Source: CAYLMM01 sp964384825 | Lineage (GTDB): Bacteria; Krumholzibacteriota; Krumholzibacteriia; LZORAL124-64-63 | Reading direction: 5' to 3' | Assembly: GCA_964384825.1 (NCBI GenBank) | Contig: CAYLMM010000029.1 | Location: 1-33,106, forward strand | Length of the DNA: 33,106 nucleotides | In this document: positions 30,932-33,106 of the stretch, one piece after another | How the letters are laid out: each line of letters opens with the position of its first letter | Numbering within the stretch: the first letter of the stretch is position 1 | Program-made: the position numbers and the translations under genes | The notes under the pieces: generated by a model | Told to the model about the DNA's origin: nothing | The model's database searches: none | What the model saw: only the letters and a program-made list of their open reading frames with translations

Positions 30932-32161
30932 ATGCTCAACCGGATCTGGGCGGCATTCTTCTTCGCGGCCTTCCTGGCGGCCGTCATCCAGGCGACGCTG
31001 CTGGGCAATCCCGGCGTCTTCGCCGGGATGGTCGGCGCGCTCTTCGACAGCGCGAAGACCGGCTTCGAGATCGCGCTGGGCCTGACCGGCGTGATGTGCC
31101 TGTGGCTGGGGATCATGCGCGTCGGCGAGAAGGGCGGCGCGGTCGATCTGCTGGCCCGCGCCTTCGGGCCCCTGCTGCGGCGGCTGTTTCCGGGCGTGCC
31201 GGCCGGCCATCCCGCCTCCGGCTCGATCGTGATGAACATGGCCGCGAACATGCTGGGCCTGGACAACGCGGCCACGCCGCTGGGGCTCAAGGCGATGCGC
31301 GAGCTGCAGGAGTTGAATCCGACCAAGGACCGGGCCAGCAACGATCAGATCCTGTTCCTGGTGGTCAACACGTCGTCGGTCACGCTGATCCCGATCACGA
31401 TCTTCACCTTCCGCGCCCAGCTCGGCGCGGTCGATCCCACCGACGTTTTCCTGCCGATTTTGATCGCCACCTACTGCAGCACCCTGGTCGGACTGCTGGT
31501 CACCGGAACGGTGCAGCGGCTGCGCCTGGCCGACCCGGTGGTGCTGGGCTACCTGGGCGCGATGACCCTGGCGATCGCCGGGCTCGTGGCCTGGTTCGCG
31601 GGCCTCGAACGCGAGGTGATGGAGCGGCAGTCGACCATCCTGGCAAACGGGCTGATCCTGGCTGTGATCGCGGCCTTCCTGCTGCTGGCCGTCCGCCGCC
31701 GGGTACCGGTCTTCGAGACCTTCGTCGACGGGGCCAAGGACGGCTTCAAGACCGCGGTCGGGATCATCCCCTATCTGGTGGCGATGCTGGCCGCCATCTC
31801 CATGCTGCGGGCCAGCGGCGCCCTGGACCTGCTGCTGGACGGGGTGCGCGCGGCGGTCGGAGCCGCGGGCCTGGACGTCCGCTGGGTCGACGGCCTGCCG
31901 ACCGCCCTGATGAAGCCCCTGTCGGGCAGCGGCGCGCGCGGGATGATGGTCGAGACGATGCAGAACTTCGGGCCCGACTCCTTCGCCGGACGGCTGGCCT
32001 CGGTCGTCCAGGGCAGCACCGAGACCACCTTCTACGTGCTGGCGGTCTACTTCGGGGCCGTCGGCCTGCGCCGCACCCGCCACGCCCTGGCCTGCGGACT
32101 GGCCGCCGACGCGGCCGGGATTGTGGCGGCCGTGCTCGTCAGCTACCTTTTCTTCGGATGA
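30932..32161 (+). CDS. Fused SpmA-SpmB / nucleoside recognition domain membrane protein
   Basis: Polytopic inner-membrane protein of 409 residues with two Gate/nucleoside-recognition domains. The first half is SpmA-like: GLTGVMCLWLGIMRVGEKGG and MNMAANMLGLDNAATPLG. The second is SpmB-like: VDGAKDGFKTAVGIIPYLVAM and KPLSGSGARGMMVETMQNFGPDS. In Bacillus these are two genes for spore dehydration; fused versions are common in non-sporulating Gram-negatives, where the role is unknown. A perfect AGGAGGT lies 11 nt before the ATG, slightly far. It is divergent from DUF2797. A methyltransferase gene follows after 31 nt. Confidence 0.92.
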   Translation: MLNRIWAAFFFAAFLAAVIQATLLGNPGVFAGMVGALFDSAKTGFEIALGLTGVMCLWLGIMRVGEKGGAVDLLARAFGPLLRRLFPGVPAGHPASGSIVMNMAANMLGLDNAATPLGLKAMRELQELNPTKDRASNDQILFLVVNTSSVTLIPITIFTFRAQLGAVDPTDVFLPILIATYCSTLVGLLVTGTVQRLRLADPVVLGYLGAMTLAIAGLVAWFAGLEREVMERQSTILANGLILAVIAAFLLLAVRRRVPVFETFVDGAKDGFKTAVGIIPYLVAMLAAISMLRASGALDLLLDGVRAAVGAAGLDVRWVDGLPTALMKPLSGSGARGMMVETMQNFGPDSFAGRLASVVQGSTETTFYVLAVYFGAVGLRRTRHALACGLAADAAGIVAAVLVSYLFFG

Positions 32162-32192
32162 GCCCCCATCGACCCGCGCCCGGGAGATCCGC

Positions 32193-33089
32193 GTGAACTG
32201 CAACCTCTGCCACGGCCAGCGTTTCGTCCGCCTGCCCTTCCACTACATGTGGGACGGCGTGCGCTTCCAGGGCGTGCGCTGCCGGACCTGCGGCCTGGTG
32301 ACCCTCGATCCCTTGCCGACCGACGAGCAGCTGGTGCGCCTCTACGACGCCGACTACTTCGCCGACGGCCTGCACGGCCTCGACCGCATGGGAACCGACT
32401 ACGAAACCCACGCCGACGCCGCGCTTGCCGGCGCCCGGCGCTACCTGCGCGAGACGATCCTGCCGCGGCGGCCCGGCGCCCGGTCGGTCTTCGAGTTGGG
32501 CGGGGCGATGGGTCATTTCCTGCGCGCTGCCGCGGCCGAGGGGCTGCGCACCGGCGGGGTGGAGATCTCGGCCGCCGCGGTCGAACGGGCCCGCGAGAAG
32601 TTCGGCATCGAGCTGGAATGCGGAAACATCGAGAAGATCGACGTCGAGCCGTGGGCCGGCGATTGGGACGTGGTCTACGCCGGCGACCTCTTCGAACATC
32701 TGCGGGATCCGTCGGGAGTGCTGGCCAAGGTCGCGCGGCTGCTGACACCGGGCGGGATCTGCGTGATGCGGGTGCCGGGAACCTACAACCTGCTGTCGAC
32801 GAAGCTGGGCGAGGCCGTGTTGCGCCTGGCCGGCCGCGACCGCCCGTTGCCCGACGCGCCCTACCATCTCTATGAATACACCGACACGACCCTGCGCCGG
32901 ATGTTCGCGCCGCATTTCGCCGAGGTCGAGATCCTTTGCGAGGCCACCGCGCCGGGCGGACTGAACCTCAAGGACCGCTCGGCGGCCTATCTGGCGAAGT
33001 ACGCGCTGCAGTTCATCAACGCGCCGTTGACCCGGCTGACCGGTCGTTTCGGCGATCGGATGACGGTCTTCGCGCGAAAATCGGATTGA
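32193..33089 (+). CDS. Zinc-ribbon class I SAM-dependent methyltransferase
   Basis: Methyltransferase of unknown substrate, 298 residues. An N-terminal zinc ribbon (Cys3-x2-Cys6 and Cys30-x2-Cys33) is followed by the SAM domain: ELGGAMGHFL (101-110) as motif I, an acidic VVYAGDLFEHL region, and GGICVMRVPG. This layout (Methyltransf_23 with a N-terminal Cys4 motif) is common in sugar, polysaccharide or natural-product methylation clusters. The start is a GTG at 32193 with GGGAG 6 nt upstream; the frame continues upstream into spmAB but without homology. The stop codon is inside the window; neighbours to the right are not visible. Confidence 0.88.
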   Translation: MNCNLCHGQRFVRLPFHYMWDGVRFQGVRCRTCGLVTLDPLPTDEQLVRLYDADYFADGLHGLDRMGTDYETHADAALAGARRYLRETILPRRPGARSVFELGGAMGHFLRAAAAEGLRTGGVEISAAAVERAREKFGIELECGNIEKIDVEPWAGDWDVVYAGDLFEHLRDPSGVLAKVARLLTPGGICVMRVPGTYNLLSTKLGEAVLRLAGRDRPLPDAPYHLYEYTDTTLRRMFAPHFAEVEILCEATAPGGLNLKDRSAAYLAKYALQFINAPLTRLTGRFGDRMTVFARKSD

Positions 33090-33106
33090 GGCCGGCGACG
33101 GGACCG

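Noticed and set aside
1..33106. CRISPR arrays, tRNA genes, insertion sequences and prophage
   Set aside because: No regularly spaced repeats, no cloverleaf-like segments, no transposase, integrase or phage structural motifs were seen in any frame.

Overview
The window is GC-rich (about two thirds G+C by eye), densely packed bacterial chromosome. It shows no tRNA or rRNA genes, insertion sequences, phage genes or CRISPR. The organism is probably a Gram-negative member of the FCB supergroup, such as one of its high-GC candidate phyla. The reasons are several secreted and lipoprotein products, an exported M6 protease ending in a FlgD/type-IX-like C-terminal module with a PNPFNP linker, a lipoprotein with an FDNPLDP start and extracellular repeats, a fused SpmA-SpmB protein, and a nuo operon that runs from nuoD straight into nuoH. 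The lineage is an inference; no marker gene settles it. TTG and GTG starts are common (three TTG starts with usable Shine-Dalgarno sites), as are 1-4 nt gene overlaps.

Layout. Positions 1-3353 (minus) hold the start of a respiratory complex I operon, promoter-nuoA-nuoB-nuoC-nuoD-nuoH, with nuoH cut by the window edge. Positions 3462-6769 (minus) hold two exported hydrolases, a YtcJ-like lipoprotein amidohydrolase and a C69 dipeptidase. Positions 6930-9820 (plus) hold rlmH, a PEGA-domain protein and a repeat lipoprotein ending at a clear terminator. Positions 9825-16371 (plus) hold a pst phosphate-uptake operon (pstS-pstC-pstA-pstB). It has a PHO-box-like repeat array in front, a strong hairpin between pstS and pstC, a terminator after pstB and no phoU. 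The pstC gene is split by an in-frame amber codon at 12600-12602 inside its permease domain.

Positions 16402-19120 (minus) hold a System II cytochrome c maturation operon (resB-ccsA) followed by a YedF/DsrE-like gene. Positions 19242-21818 (minus) hold the M6 protease with its own promoter and terminator. Positions 21830-23156 (minus) hold yihY-osmC. Positions 23309-25882 (plus) hold an exported S9 peptidase that converges on folK, sharing a CTAG that serves as stop codon on both strands. Positions 25879-30758 (minus) look like one long operon: DUF2797 protein, DASS transporter, two tandem Smr proteins, a pteridine-reductase-like SDR, folB/folX and folK. Positions 30932-33089 (plus) hold the SpmAB fusion and a zinc-ribbon methyltransferase.

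Most genes belong to known families. The most unusual points are the amber-interrupted large-type PstC with its regulatory surroundings, the compact pterin module with an atypical SDR active site, the adjacent divergent Smr pair, and the complex I order without nuoEFG between nuoD and nuoH. I saw no convincing wholly new system.
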